DNA of 64,000 nt. Source: Candidatus Puniceispirillum sp. Its GTDB lineage: Bacteria; Pseudomonadota; Alphaproteobacteria; Caedimonadales; UBA1908. The notes under the pieces are model-generated. The model saw nothing but the letters and a program-made list of their open reading frames with translations, did not search any database and was not told the DNA's origin. The stretch spans positions 62,001-126,000 of the forward strand of contig PNJU01000005.1 of assembly GCA_013822015.1 (NCBI GenBank), given 5' to 3'. A program made the translations under genes and the position numbers. Below are positions 52,238 through 61,496 of this stretch, piece by piece. How positions within the stretch are numbered: position 1 is the stretch's first letter; the number at the start of each line of letters is the position of its first letter.

Positions 52238-54355
52238 ATGTCACAAGACAGTACCGCAAAAAACCAAGGAATGGACCTGAGCTTCGTGCTGGAGTCCCTG
52301 AAAAAGGGGGAGGTTGCCTTTGCCCTTGCCTTGATTTCTATTCTGGTGGTGCTGGTCTTGCCCATGCCAAAAGCGCTTCTTGACGTTCTTTTGGCGATCT
52401 CGTTGCTTGTATCAGTGCTGGTTCTTATGACCGCGCTGTATATCGAAAAACCCCTTGATTTTAGTGCGTTTCCAACGGTGCTCTTGGTCACAACCATGCT
52501 GCGCTTGTCCTTGAACGTTGCCTCCACACGCTTGATTTTAAGCCACGGACACGAGGGGCTGAGCGCGGCGGGCGAGGTTATTCGGGCCTTTGGCTCCTTT
52601 GTTATGGGGGGCAACTTTGTCATCGGCCTCATTGTGTTTTCCATTCTTGTGCTTGTGAATTTTGTTGTCATCACAAAGGGCTCTGGGCGTATTGCAGAGG
52701 TGTCTGCGCGCTTTACTCTAGACGCCATGCCAGGCAAGCAAATGGCTGTGGACGCGGACCTGTCGGCGGGTCTGATTACGGACGTTGAAGCCAAAGAGCG
52801 CCGCAAAGAGCTTGAGGGAGAATCAAGCTTTTTTGGTGCCATGGACGGTGCGGCGAAGTTTGTACGCGGTGACGCCATTGCTGGGCTTTGCATCACTGTC
52901 ATTAACATTGTGGGCGGCATCATCATTGGTGTGGCACAGCAAGGCATGTCTTTGTCTGATGCGTCCCACACCTATACGCTGCTCACCGTTGGTGACGGCC
53001 TCATTTCTCAGATTCCGGCACTCATTGTCTCAACAGCCGCCGGTATGCTTGTCTCCAAAACCAGTATGACGGGCTCCACGGATAAAGCCCTCTTTAGCCA
53101 GCTCAGCGCATATCCCGGTGCCTTGGGCATGAGCTCCTTCCTGATGGCGGCCTTGTCCATGATGCCGGGCATTCCTGTCTTGCCCTTTTTGTCCCTTGCT
53201 TGCTTAACGGGGTACGCTGCGTGGAAGCTCACAGAAAGTCAGGGGATGCCTGCGCGCGCGGGCGTGCCAGGTGCGCCCGGGGCCCTCACAAAGGCCGATG
53301 GCACACCCGCTCTGGAGGCCCCTCAAACGGAAGAGCAAGCCTTGTCAGCCGCCCTCCAGATGGATCAAATCCGCCTAGAGCTTGGCTTTGGTCTTCTGAG
53401 CCTTGTCAGCGGCGTGGAAGGAAACCGCTTGGCGGATCAAATCAAATCCCTGCGTAAGCAACTGGCACGCGACATTGGCTTTGTGATACCCATTCAGGAT
53501 AATCTTCAACTTTCAAGCGAGGAATATGTGCTGCGCATCAAAGAGGTGGAAGTTGGCCGTGGCAGTCTGCGCCTCCACCGTCTTTTGGTGATGGATCCCG
53601 AAGGCAAGGCCATCGATATGCCTGGAGAGCCCACAACGGAGCCAACTTTTGGCTTGCGTGCGGCGTGGGTTGACCGTCACCTGCGCACCGACGCGGAGGC
53701 AAAGGGGTATACGGTTGTGGAGCCGCTCACGGTTATCACCACTCACCTGAGCGAAGTGCTGCGAGATAACACGGCGGATCTTTTGAGCTTCTCCGAGACG
53801 CAGTCCCTTGTGAATGATCAAACGACCCACCAAAAGCTCGTGAGTGACCTGATCCCAGGCCAGATGAGCATGGCGGGGCTGCAGCGCATTTTGCAGAATC
53901 TCTTATCGGAGCGCATTTCCATTCGTGACTTGCCAACGATCCTTGAGGCGGTGGCAGAGGCGTGCACCTTTACCCACTCGCCACAAGCCATTACGGAGCA
54001 TGTGCGCACGCGCCTGTCTCGTCAGATTTGCGCCGCTTTTGGCGACGAGAATGGGGTGGTGCCCCTTGTGATGCTTTCCCCTGAATGGGAGAACACACTC
54101 AACCAGGCGCTGATGGGTGATGGTGAAAATCGTCACCTTGCCTTGCCGCCCAGCAAGCTCCAGGAATTCACCGCCCGTGTGGGTGAGGTTTTTGACGCCC
54201 AAGCCATGCAAGGCATTGTGGCGGTCCTGCTCGTCAGCCCGCCCCTGCGGGGCCAAGTCCGCACTATTCTTGAAAGGTTCCGCCCGTCAACGGTTGTCCT
54301 TTCCCAGGCTGAAATTCACCCCCGTGCCCGCATTCGCACGGTGGCCAGGCTATAA
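52238..54355 (+). CDS. flhA: Flagellar export-gate protein FlhA
   Basis: A 705-residue component of the type III export gate. The first half has about eight membrane segments with the FHIPEP-family stretch [37 protein letters not shown] near 145-180. The second half is the cytosolic domain (residues about 360-705) that docks chaperone-substrate complexes. Length is normal. Confidence 0.97.
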   Translation: [705 protein letters not shown]

Positions 54356-54376
54356 AGATTTAAAGGAGTTGCCCAG

Positions 54377-55429
54377 ATGCGCTTGAAAACATTTTTTGCT
54401 CCCACGGTTCAGGAAGCCATGACGCAGGTGCGACACGACCTTGGCAGTGACGCTGTGATTATCTCGACTATCCAAGAAAAAACCGGTGTGCGCGTGACCG
54501 CCGCTCTCGAGCACCGGGCGCCCAAGGTTGCTGGTCAAGGGGCGCCTTCCAAGGATGAGCTTTTTGAGCACTTGACGCGGTGTGTCACATTCCACGGGGT
54601 TCCTTCTCCCTTAAAAGAACGCCTCCTCTCCATGGCGGAAGAAACGCCTGCCGTGCACCTGGAGGACGCGGCGACCCTGTGGGCCCCTTGGTTTGCCCAA
54701 GGCACGCGTGTGAGTCAGCTTGTGACCAATTTCGAAACTAAAACAATTTTGCTTGTGGGCACACCCGGGGCGGGCAAAAGCGTGACCCTGGCTAAGCTTG
54801 CCGTTGAAGCGCTCTTGGAGGGGCGCAAAGTGCGCATTGTGACCCTCGACGAGGGCAAGGCAGGCGCCATTGAACAGCTCTCAACCTATGGCAGTCATCT
54901 CAAAGTTGATGTGGCCTCGTGTGTCGCGGCAAAGGATCTCACAGCCCACATGAAACTCCTTGATGGGGGCGAGTTGCTTCTCATTGATACGCCAGGGATC
55001 AATCCCTTTTCAAGGCAAGACGTTGAATTTGTTTCGGAGTGCGTGTTCACAACCCAGTGCGTCCCCCACTGGGTCTTTTCCGCCGGATGTGACGTGTGGG
55101 AAACCCTTGAGATGGCTGAGATCTTCAAGGATCTTGGCGTGCGCGAAATCATCCACACAAAGGGGGATGTGGCCAGGCGCCACGGAGCGCTCTTGAGTGT
55201 TTTGACCCAGGAGCCCATGCACCTTGTGGGGTTGAGTCAGGGGCCAACCTTGTCCCAACGTTTGGAAGACGCAACAGCCGAGACACTTCATGACTTGCTT
55301 AAGTCGACATTTTTTGTACAATCTACCAGACCAAAGGAGAAGGCTGTGTCTCAAATCAAACAGCTTGAAAAAACAAAAGAAGTGCGTGAGCCAATTTGGA
55401 TTGCACGTTTAAAGGAGGCGAGGGCATGA
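54377..55429 (+). CDS. flhF: FlhF-like SRP-type GTPase
   Basis: A 350-residue SRP-GTPase that helps place polar flagella. It starts with the FlhF signature RLKTFFAPTVQEAMTQVRHDLGSDAVIIST. The G domain has P-loop GTPGAGKSVTLAKLA, LLIDTPGINPF (G3), and THTK-type G4 in IHTKGDVARRHGALLSVL, where the usual TKLD reads TKGD. It overlaps the downstream MinD-like gene by 4 bases. Confidence 0.88.
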   Translation: MRLKTFFAPTVQEAMTQVRHDLGSDAVIISTIQEKTGVRVTAALEHRAPKVAGQGAPSKDELFEHLTRCVTFHGVPSPLKERLLSMAEETPAVHLEDAATLWAPWFAQGTRVSQLVTNFETKTILLVGTPGAGKSVTLAKLAVEALLEGRKVRIVTLDEGKAGAIEQLSTYGSHLKVDVASCVAAKDLTAHMKLLDGGELLLIDTPGINPFSRQDVEFVSECVFTTQCVPHWVFSAGCDVWETLEMAEIFKDLGVREIIHTKGDVARRHGALLSVLTQEPMHLVGLSQGPTLSQRLEDATAETLHDLLKSTFFVQSTRPKEKAVSQIKQLEKTKEVREPIWIARLKEARA

Positions 55430-56259
55430 CACAGACACATTCAACGCGCACAACGCGCAGCGCCGCCGCCCAATCGGGACACGCGCCTCTAGACAATATT
55501 GTTATGGTTGCCTCTGGTAAGGGGGGGGTCGGCAAGACGTGGTTTTCCATTACCTTTGCCCATGCGCTGGCCGAAAGTGGTCAAAAGGTGCTTCTATTTG
55601 ATGCGGACCTAGGTCTTGCCAACGTGGATATTCAGCTGGGTCTTATGCCCGAGTGGGATTTGAGCAGCTTTTTGTCGGGCCAAAGCACCTTGGACCAGGC
55701 CATCACGCCCTACGCAGAAGGCGGTTTTGATATCGTTGCGGGGCGCTCAGGATGCGGCAGCCTTGCGTCCTTAACCCATGAGAAGCTGGACTACTTGGGT
55801 GAGTCTCTTAAGAAACTGGCTAAGCGTTATGACGTCCTCATTATGGATTTGGGGGCGGGTGTTGGCGGGACCGTGCGTGCCCTGACGGATATTGCGTCAA
55901 AATGCTACGTGGTTGTGACGGATGAGCCAACATCCCTTACGGACGCGTACGCCTTTTTGAAGGTGACCCACAAGCTGCAGGAAGCCATGCATCATTATAT
56001 CGTGGTGAATCAAGCTGACTCTGTCCAGGAAGGGGCACGGGTTTATGAGACCTTGAAGAAGGTATGTGAGAATTTCCTTCATTACACCCCAACCTTTGCG
56101 GGTAGTGTACGTAAGGATAAGTATGTGCGGGAGGCCATTCGCGCCCAATCACCCCTTCTCATGCGCCACAGCGGCAGTGATGCGGCCCAAGATGTGCGCG
56201 CCCTTGCCAGGCATTACAGGATCCATGAAATGGAGACAAAGGGCGCCAACCATAAATAG
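55426..56259 (+). CDS. flhG: FlhG/YlxH-like MinD-family ATPase
   Basis: A 277-residue ParA/MinD ATPase that controls flagellar number together with FlhF. The ATG at 55426 follows AAGGAGGCGAG. It has deviant Walker A GKGGVGKTWFS, LLFDADLGLANVDIQLG, and the switch region LIMDLGAGVGG, where the last residues of Walker B diverge slightly. It closes the flagellar operon and is followed by a strong terminator. Confidence 0.92.
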   Translation: MTQTHSTRTTRSAAAQSGHAPLDNIVMVASGKGGVGKTWFSITFAHALAESGQKVLLFDADLGLANVDIQLGLMPEWDLSSFLSGQSTLDQAITPYAEGGFDIVAGRSGCGSLASLTHEKLDYLGESLKKLAKRYDVLIMDLGAGVGGTVRALTDIASKCYVVVTDEPTSLTDAYAFLKVTHKLQEAMHHYIVVNQADSVQEGARVYETLKKVCENFLHYTPTFAGSVRKDKYVREAIRAQSPLLMRHSGSDAAQDVRALARHYRIHEMETKGANHK

Positions 56260-56268
56260 TGGGGTCAG

Positions 56269-56308
56269 ACGTGCCACTGGCAGGCTTGAAGGCCTGCCAG
56301 TGGCACGT
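56269..56308 (+). terminator. Strong terminator closing the flagellar operon
   Basis: Two perfect 17-base arms (56269-56285 and 56292-56308) flank a 6-base loop and are followed by TTATTT on the plus strand. The element fills the 49-bp gap between convergent flhG and terC genes and could act in both directions. Confidence 0.93.
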
Positions 56309-57025
56309 TTATTTACCCCCCTGGCGCGTGTGTGCCCAAATGTTGACGAGCTCAACAAAGAGCGAAAAGAACATGGCAAAGTAGATATACCCTTTAGGTA
56401 TTTCAAAACCCACACTTTCCGCCACCAAACTCATGCCGATGAGCAGCAAAAAGCTCAGAGCCAGCATTTTGATGGTGGGATTGTTGTTAATGAAGGTGCT
56501 GACCTGGTGAACGCATAGCATCATGATCACCATGGAGACCAAGACTGCCGCCACCATGATTTCCACATGTTTGGCCATTCCAATGGCAGTCACGATGGAG
56601 TCCATAGAAAAAACGATATCCATAATGGCAATTTGCGCGACAACGCCGCTGAGTGTTGATGGGGACTTGCTTGGTTCCTCTAAGCTCGTTTGGGTTTCAA
56701 CTTTCTGGTGAATCTCAAGGGTGCCCTTCACAATAAGAAAGAGACCTCCCCCCAAAAGCACGATGGTTCTGGCCGATACGGGTTCTCCAAAAAGCGTAAA
56801 AAGAGGTTTTGCAAGGTGTGCAATCCACACAAGGGTGGCCAAAAACATGAGGCGGGTGATGAGGGCAAAGGCAAGGCCTAAGCGCTGGGCTTTCTTGCGT
56901 GTGGGCTCTTTGAGTTTTTCCGATAAAATGGAAATAAACACGAGATTGTCGATGCCTAGGATAATCTCCATAAAAGTCAGGACTGCAAAGCTTGACAGGG
57001 CTTCATAGGTGAAGAGGTGGTCCAC
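56309..57025 (-). CDS. TerC-family integral membrane protein
   Basis: A 238-residue protein with about seven membrane segments. Family features are MEIILGIDNLVFISILSEKL near residue 20 and IAIMDIVFSMDSIVTAIGMA near 130, each with the conserved acidic residues in the membrane. TerC proteins are linked to metal (often manganese) export and to metalation of secreted proteins. The substrate here is unknown. Confidence 0.92.
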   Translation of the reverse strand: MDHLFTYEALSSFAVLTFMEIILGIDNLVFISILSEKLKEPTRKKAQRLGLAFALITRLMFLATLVWIAHLAKPLFTLFGEPVSARTIVLLGGGLFLIVKGTLEIHQKVETQTSLEEPSKSPSTLSGVVAQIAIMDIVFSMDSIVTAIGMAKHVEIMVAAVLVSMVIMMLCVHQVSTFINNNPTIKMLALSFLLLIGMSLVAESVGFEIPKGYIYFAMFFSLFVELVNIWAHTRQGGK

Positions 57026-57063
57026 TCTTTTTCTTCTTATACGGGTTTTCGTCTACGTCTATT

Positions 57064-57579
57064 CTACGAGGCTTTGCGCGAAGAGGCCAGGGGAAGATTA
57101 TCAAGATGGGCGTACTGACTGCCAAAGTAAACAAGGGGTGCGCTCGTGTCATCAAAGTGGACGTGCGTCACCCGCGCCACAAAAATCAGGTGGTCACCTG
57201 CCGCGTGCACTGCGTGAGGCTCACAGGCGATGTGCGCAATGGCGCCTTTAAGGAATGGCGCATGGGTCTCAAGGGGCGTGTCACCAAAGGCGGACCAGTC
57301 GATGGCGGCGTCGCGGGCAAAGTGCCGCGAGAGATCTTCCTGGGACTTGGCCAGAACGCTGATGGAAAAGGAGGAGGCTCCTTCAAAAGCAGGCGTGCGT
57401 TTGGCGCTTTTTTTAAGGCAAAAGAGAATGAGGGGGGGGTCAAGGGAGACACTTGAGAAGGCATTGATCGTCATGCCTAAATAAGCTTTTGTTTCATTGT
57501 CTTGTGTGGCAACGACGCACACGCCTGTTGTAAAGCGCGCCAGCGTCTGCCGAAAAGTTGTGTCCTGTGGGACCTGCAT
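57064..57579 (-). CDS. Flavin reductase-like protein
   Basis: A 171-residue FMN-binding split-barrel protein. The start at 57579 follows GGAAGAG; an ATG at 57591 adds four residues. It has RFTTGVCVVAT, LGMTINAFSSVSLDPPLILFCL, FSISVLAKSQEDLSRHFA and HLIFVARVTHV, the standard order for the flavin_reduct family, which supplies reduced flavin to monooxygenases. No monooxygenase partner is adjacent. Confidence 0.9.
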   Translation of the reverse strand: MQVPQDTTFRQTLARFTTGVCVVATQDNETKAYLGMTINAFSSVSLDPPLILFCLKKSAKRTPAFEGASSFSISVLAKSQEDLSRHFARDAAIDWSAFGDTPLETHAPFLKGAIAHIACEPHAVHAAGDHLIFVARVTHVHFDDTSAPLVYFGSQYAHLDNLPLASSRKAS

Positions 57580-57613
57580 TGTCTCTTCCATTTCTGCGGG
57601 GTGAAAAAGTCCT

Positions 57614-57642
57614 TTGTGTCACCCCTACAGACAAGCTATAGT
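57614..57642 (+). promoter_or_regulatory. Predicted promoter of motA-motB
   Basis: TTGTGT (57614-57619), a 17-base spacer and TATAGT (57637-57642) lie 74 bases ahead of the motA GTG. This is a good sigma-70-type match. Confidence 0.5.
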
Positions 57643-57715
57643 ATATGTTACAGTGAGAGGAAAGAAAAAAAGCTAGCGTCCTGAATAGGATCTGGCGGAT
57701 AACGGGGAATTTCAG

Positions 57716-58582
57716 GTGTTTTTCGCAGGATTAGGTGTTCTTTTTGTTTGCGTCTTTGGTGTGTATATCATCGAAGACGGAAATATTATGATTATCCTCC
57801 ACGCAGCCCCCTGGGAGCTTATCACAATTTTTGGTGCGGCTGTGGGTGCCATGATCATTGGCACACCTAAGCATATTCTGTCAAAACTTGGAGGATCCTT
57901 CGGCCAGATGTTGAAGGGGCCCGTTTACACCCAGGAAACGTATTTAGAACTTCTTTGTCTTCTCTACCAGATTTTTAAGCTTTCCCAGGCAAAGGGAATG
58001 CTCGCCCTTGAACCCCACGTGGAAACTCCCCACGAAAGCACCATTTTCGGCGCCTTCCCAACCATCAAAGAGGATCACCATGTGGTGGAGTTCATCTGTG
58101 ACTACCTGCGTATGGTGACCATGGGTACGGATAATTCTCACCAGATTGAAGATCTGATCAATGAAGAGCTTGAGGTCCACCATGCGGAACTTCATCAAAT
58201 TGCGGGTGTCTTTAGCACCATGGGAGATGGTCTGCCTGCCCTTGGTATCGTGGCGGCGGTGTTGGGCGTGATCAAGACCATGGCGGCCATTGACCAGCCT
58301 CCTGCTGTTTTAGGAAAAATGATTGGAAGCGCCCTGGTGGGTACGTTTCTTGGCGTGTTTTTGGCCTATGGAATCGTGGGCCCCACGGCCAATAGCCTGA
58401 AAGCACTCTATGATCAGGACGGCAAAATCTTTGCGTGCGTAAAGGCTGCGCTCATTGCCTATTTAAATGGGCACGCGCCCGCCATTGCCGTTGAGTTTGC
58501 CAGAAAAGCGATTCCCACGCATTTGCGCCCCTCATTCTATGATGTGGAGGCAAAGTTGGGTGAGCTTTCAGCGCCGTCCTAG
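57716..58582 (+). CDS. motA: Flagellar stator protein MotA
   Basis: A 288-residue proton-channel subunit with four membrane segments, two near the start (FFAGLGVLFVCVFGVYII; LITIFGAAVGAMIIGTP) and two after residue 165 (LPALGIVAAVLGVIKTMA; LGVFLAYGIVGPTANSLK). The cytosolic loop between them holds the charged residues that interact with FliG. It starts at GTG 57716 and is followed after 10 bp by motB. Confidence 0.96.
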   Translation: MFFAGLGVLFVCVFGVYIIEDGNIMIILHAAPWELITIFGAAVGAMIIGTPKHILSKLGGSFGQMLKGPVYTQETYLELLCLLYQIFKLSQAKGMLALEPHVETPHESTIFGAFPTIKEDHHVVEFICDYLRMVTMGTDNSHQIEDLINEELEVHHAELHQIAGVFSTMGDGLPALGIVAAVLGVIKTMAAIDQPPAVLGKMIGSALVGTFLGVFLAYGIVGPTANSLKALYDQDGKIFACVKAALIAYLNGHAPAIAVEFARKAIPTHLRPSFYDVEAKLGELSAPS

Positions 58583-58592
58583 GGGGTAAGTC

Positions 58593-59873
58593 ATGTCCGA
58601 CGCCCCCATTATCATTAAGAAAATAAAAAAAGGTGGTCACGAGGGTCACCATGGTGGCGCGTGGAAGGTTGCCTACGCTGACTTCGTGACGGCTATGATG
58701 GCCTTCTTCTTGCTCATGTGGCTCCTCAACGCCACAACGGAGCAGCAAAAGCGTGGTCTTGCAAATTACTTCGGCCCCCCTGGAGATCGCCTTGGTGCGG
58801 GGGGAAGTGGAGGTATCCTGGGCGGTTTGTCTGTCGAGTCAGACGGCAATTATAAATCAACAAAATCTACCTCACCCGTCACGGACACAGCCGCAAATCC
58901 GCGCAGTAAACCCCAGGCAGATCCCGATGAGGGGACAGGGCCCGCGGACGGTGCAACAACAGACGCCGCGTCCGACCAAGGCTTGTCTGCGCCCAGCAAA
59001 AGCCAAGGTGGACAGCCCCACGTTGATCCCCAAGGTGTTGATGATACCCCAAACTTTGCAGGTGTGGACGATCAGCAAGGCCTGGGATTTAGCCAGACAG
59101 ACGCCGCGAACATGCTTGATACCTATGAGGAGCAACTTTTTGGAGAAGCCGCCGACAGCTTGAAAAAAGCCCTTAAGGAAAATCCTGATATGTCGGATCT
59201 GGCGGGCAATATCTTGGTGGACAAGACACCAGAGGGCCTTCGCATCCAATTAATTGATAAAGATAAATTCTCCATGTTCCCCAATGGAAGTGCCGTGATG
59301 CTGCCCAAGACAAAAGAGTTAATCAAACGCATTGTGATGGCCATCCAAAAGCTGCCTAACAAGATTTCTATTGCAGGGCACACGGACGCCAAACCCTTTG
59401 CAACAGGCAATGGTTATACCAATTGGGAGCTGTCTTCTGACCGCGCCAATGCCACAAGGCGTGAGCTTGTGGCGGATGGTCTGCCCGCCGATCGCATCGT
59501 CTCCGTTGTGGGGCGCGCCGAGCGTCAGCCCCTCGTGCCCGACAAGCCAGAAGACGATCAGAATCGACGTATTAGTATTGTGCTCATGAAAGGGCCAGGC
59601 GCCAAGAAACAAGGGGCGCCCAAGGCTACCGCCCAGGGCGCAGCTCACACCCCCCAGGCGCAATCAGGTCCAGGAGCGGCGTCACAGGCAGGGGCAGCAC
59701 CCACAGCGCAAGCACAGACGCAACCTGCTCCACCTCCTCTTCAGACACCCAACGGTCCTGCCTTCGTGGCAGGCAGTGCCCCGCCGGCGGCTGCACCACC
59801 TGCCTCCGCGACTCCCCCAGCAGCTGCACCACCTGCCCCGCCAACGGCCCCGACACCCGCAGCAGCCCATTGA
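58593..59873 (+). CDS. motB: Flagellar stator protein MotB with a long Ala/Pro-rich tail
   Basis: A 426-residue protein. The single membrane segment YADFVTAMMAFFLLMWLLN (about 29-47) holds the proton-binding aspartate. A low-complexity periplasmic linker runs to about 170. The OmpA-type peptidoglycan-binding domain spans about 205-330 (SIAGHTDAKPF, NWELSSDRANATRRELV, EDDQNRRISIVLMK). After it come about 95 residues of Ala, Pro and Gln repeats that typical MotB lacks. The tail has no recognised domain. Confidence 0.95.
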   Translation: MSDAPIIIKKIKKGGHEGHHGGAWKVAYADFVTAMMAFFLLMWLLNATTEQQKRGLANYFGPPGDRLGAGGSGGILGGLSVESDGNYKSTKSTSPVTDTAANPRSKPQADPDEGTGPADGATTDAASDQGLSAPSKSQGGQPHVDPQGVDDTPNFAGVDDQQGLGFSQTDAANMLDTYEEQLFGEAADSLKKALKENPDMSDLAGNILVDKTPEGLRIQLIDKDKFSMFPNGSAVMLPKTKELIKRIVMAIQKLPNKISIAGHTDAKPFATGNGYTNWELSSDRANATRRELVADGLPADRIVSVVGRAERQPLVPDKPEDDQNRRISIVLMKGPGAKKQGAPKATAQGAAHTPQAQSGPGAASQAGAAPTAQAQTQPAPPPLQTPNGPAFVAGSAPPAAAPPASATPPAAAPPAPPTAPTPAAAH

Positions 59874-59883
59874 GGCAAGCGCG

Positions 59884-60357
59884 TTATGGGTGCAGGGCTT
59901 GAATCTTGTGCACCATCTCAGCGTCCCCAGCCGCTTCAAAGGCTTGGATTGCCATGGGGGCGTCAATGTCCGAAATCTCGCCCTTCTCAAAAAGCTCTCG
60001 CCAGTAGGGGAGGGACTTATTGAAATACTGTTTCTTCTGGTCTGCACCTGGGCTTGCCTGCGCCGCCCGCACGTAGATGTGCGCTGCACTTATAATGATG
60101 GAGGTGTGATGCCCTACAAACTCTGGGTCTTGCGCAATTTGTCCATAAAGATCAGCTGATTGTGCGAGTAAAGTTGCTTTTCGGGCCGGATCTGCTTCTG
60201 TGAGAGACTGGCTTGCAAGGGAGGACGCCCTCTTAAGAATATCTTTCGCGCTTTCCTGGTGAGGCTGCGTCATGCTGGCATTGAATTCGGGCAGCGACGC
60301 GCTGAGCGGCACAGTCATAAGGGCGCACAGGGCACTGGCCAAATAAAAACGGTGCAT
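59884..60357 (-). CDS. Small secreted helical protein
   Basis: A 157-residue protein with signal peptide MHRFYLASALCALMTVPLSAS. The mature part is all helical by composition (DILKRASSLASQSL, ARKATLLAQSADLYGQIA, KKQYFNKSLPYWRELFEKGEI, APMAIQAFEAAGDAEM), suggesting TPR-like repeats. It begins 11 bp after the ackA stop, so it probably shares that transcript. No family is recognised. Confidence 0.65.
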   Translation of the reverse strand: MHRFYLASALCALMTVPLSASLPEFNASMTQPHQESAKDILKRASSLASQSLTEADPARKATLLAQSADLYGQIAQDPEFVGHHTSIIISAAHIYVRAAQASPGADQKKQYFNKSLPYWRELFEKGEISDIDAPMAIQAFEAAGDAEMVHKIQALHP

Positions 60358-60368
60358 AAGATTTCTCC

Positions 60369-61496
60369 TTAATGTTGACGGGGAATGTGTTTTTTTTCAC
60401 GGGAGGACAAAAGTAGATGTGCCTCGCGCGCCATATAGGCTTCCTCGTTGGCGACAATAATGTGGATGGGCTTCTTTCCCAAAAAGGAGAGGCGTTCCAA
60501 AATCATGTCGCGTATGGGAGCGGCTTTTTCGCCAATCCCTCCCGTGAAGACAAAGGCATCAACGCCGTCCATGGCCACGCACATGGACGCCATATACTGG
60601 GCAACGCGGTAGGCAAAGACCTCAAGGGCAAAGCGTGCGTTGGGGTCTGGTGAGGCAAGCAGGTCCTTGGCTTCGCCGGACAGTCCTGACAGCCCCTTCA
60701 GGCCAGATTCTTCATAGAGGCAATCAGTCACCTCATCCAAACCCATCTCAAGGGCTTCTAACATAAACAGAACCACGCCCGGATCGATGCTGCCCGAGCG
60801 TGTTCCCATGGGAGGGCCCTCAAGGGCCGTCATACCCATGGACGTATCCATGCTGATACCCCCCTTCATGGCGCACACACTGGCGCCTCCCCCCAGGTGA
60901 GCCGCCACAACACGGCCGCGATAGCTCTCAGGGTGCTCCTTCTTTAAAATACGTGCGGTCCACGCATAGGACAGGCCATGAAAACCATAGCGTCGTACGC
61001 CTTTTTCACGCACGCGTGAGGGCAGGGCGAGTGTCGTGGCAAAAAGGGGCAGAGTCGTGTGAAAAGCCGTGTCAAAGGCCCCCATTTGGATGGCATGGGG
61101 GAGAAGTGTTTGGGCAATGCGCACGCCGGCCAAATTGTGGGGCTGGTGCAAAGGGGCGAGGCTTTCAAACTGGGTCAGTGCGCTTAGGACACTGGTTGTC
61201 AAAATGCAGGATTTTGTAAAGAGAGTGCCGCCGTGGACAATGCGGTGAATGACCCCAGTGATGTGACTGCGCGATGGTGTGTGCTCAAAGATGGCGTCCA
61301 CCGCGTCTTCGTGGGTTGCCTCTTGGGCGAGAAGCTCGCTCACCCCCTGACTGGTGGTAAGGCGTGGGGCTGTGCCGATGGCCTTGACGCTACCCGACAG
61401 GACGAGAGTTTGCTCCAAGTTTTGCTCAAAAAGTGCAAACTTCACACTGGTGGAGCCCACATTCAAACATAGGAGATAGGAAGGCGTGTGGGTCAT
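60369..61496 (-). CDS. ackA: Acetate kinase
   Basis: A 375-residue acetate/propionate kinase converting acetyl-phosphate and ADP to acetate and ATP. It has NVGSTSVKF at the start (usually NxGSSSxKF), FDTAFHTTLP, YGFHGLSYAW, VAAHLGGGASVCAMKGGISMDTSMGMTALEGPPMGTRSGSIDPG, and FTGGIGEKAAPIRDM. It is slightly short (about 400 is usual). It overlaps the upstream MaoC-PTA gene by 4 bases, pairing the two enzymes of acetyl-CoA/acetate interconversion. Confidence 0.95.
   Translation of the reverse strand: MTHTPSYLLCLNVGSTSVKFALFEQNLEQTLVLSGSVKAIGTAPRLTTSQGVSELLAQEATHEDAVDAIFEHTPSRSHITGVIHRIVHGGTLFTKSCILTTSVLSALTQFESLAPLHQPHNLAGVRIAQTLLPHAIQMGAFDTAFHTTLPLFATTLALPSRVREKGVRRYGFHGLSYAWTARILKKEHPESYRGRVVAAHLGGGASVCAMKGGISMDTSMGMTALEGPPMGTRSGSIDPGVVLFMLEALEMGLDEVTDCLYEESGLKGLSGLSGEAKDLLASPDPNARFALEVFAYRVAQYMASMCVAMDGVDAFVFTGGIGEKAAPIRDMILERLSFLGKKPIHIIVANEEAYMAREAHLLLSSREKKHIPRQH

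Noticed and set aside
59640-59873. Short tandem-like repeats considered as a CRISPR or satellite array
   Set aside because: They are in-frame Ala/Pro codon repeats of motB, without conserved repeat units or unique spacers. No CRISPR array, insertion sequence, phage gene or tRNA was recognised anywhere in the window.
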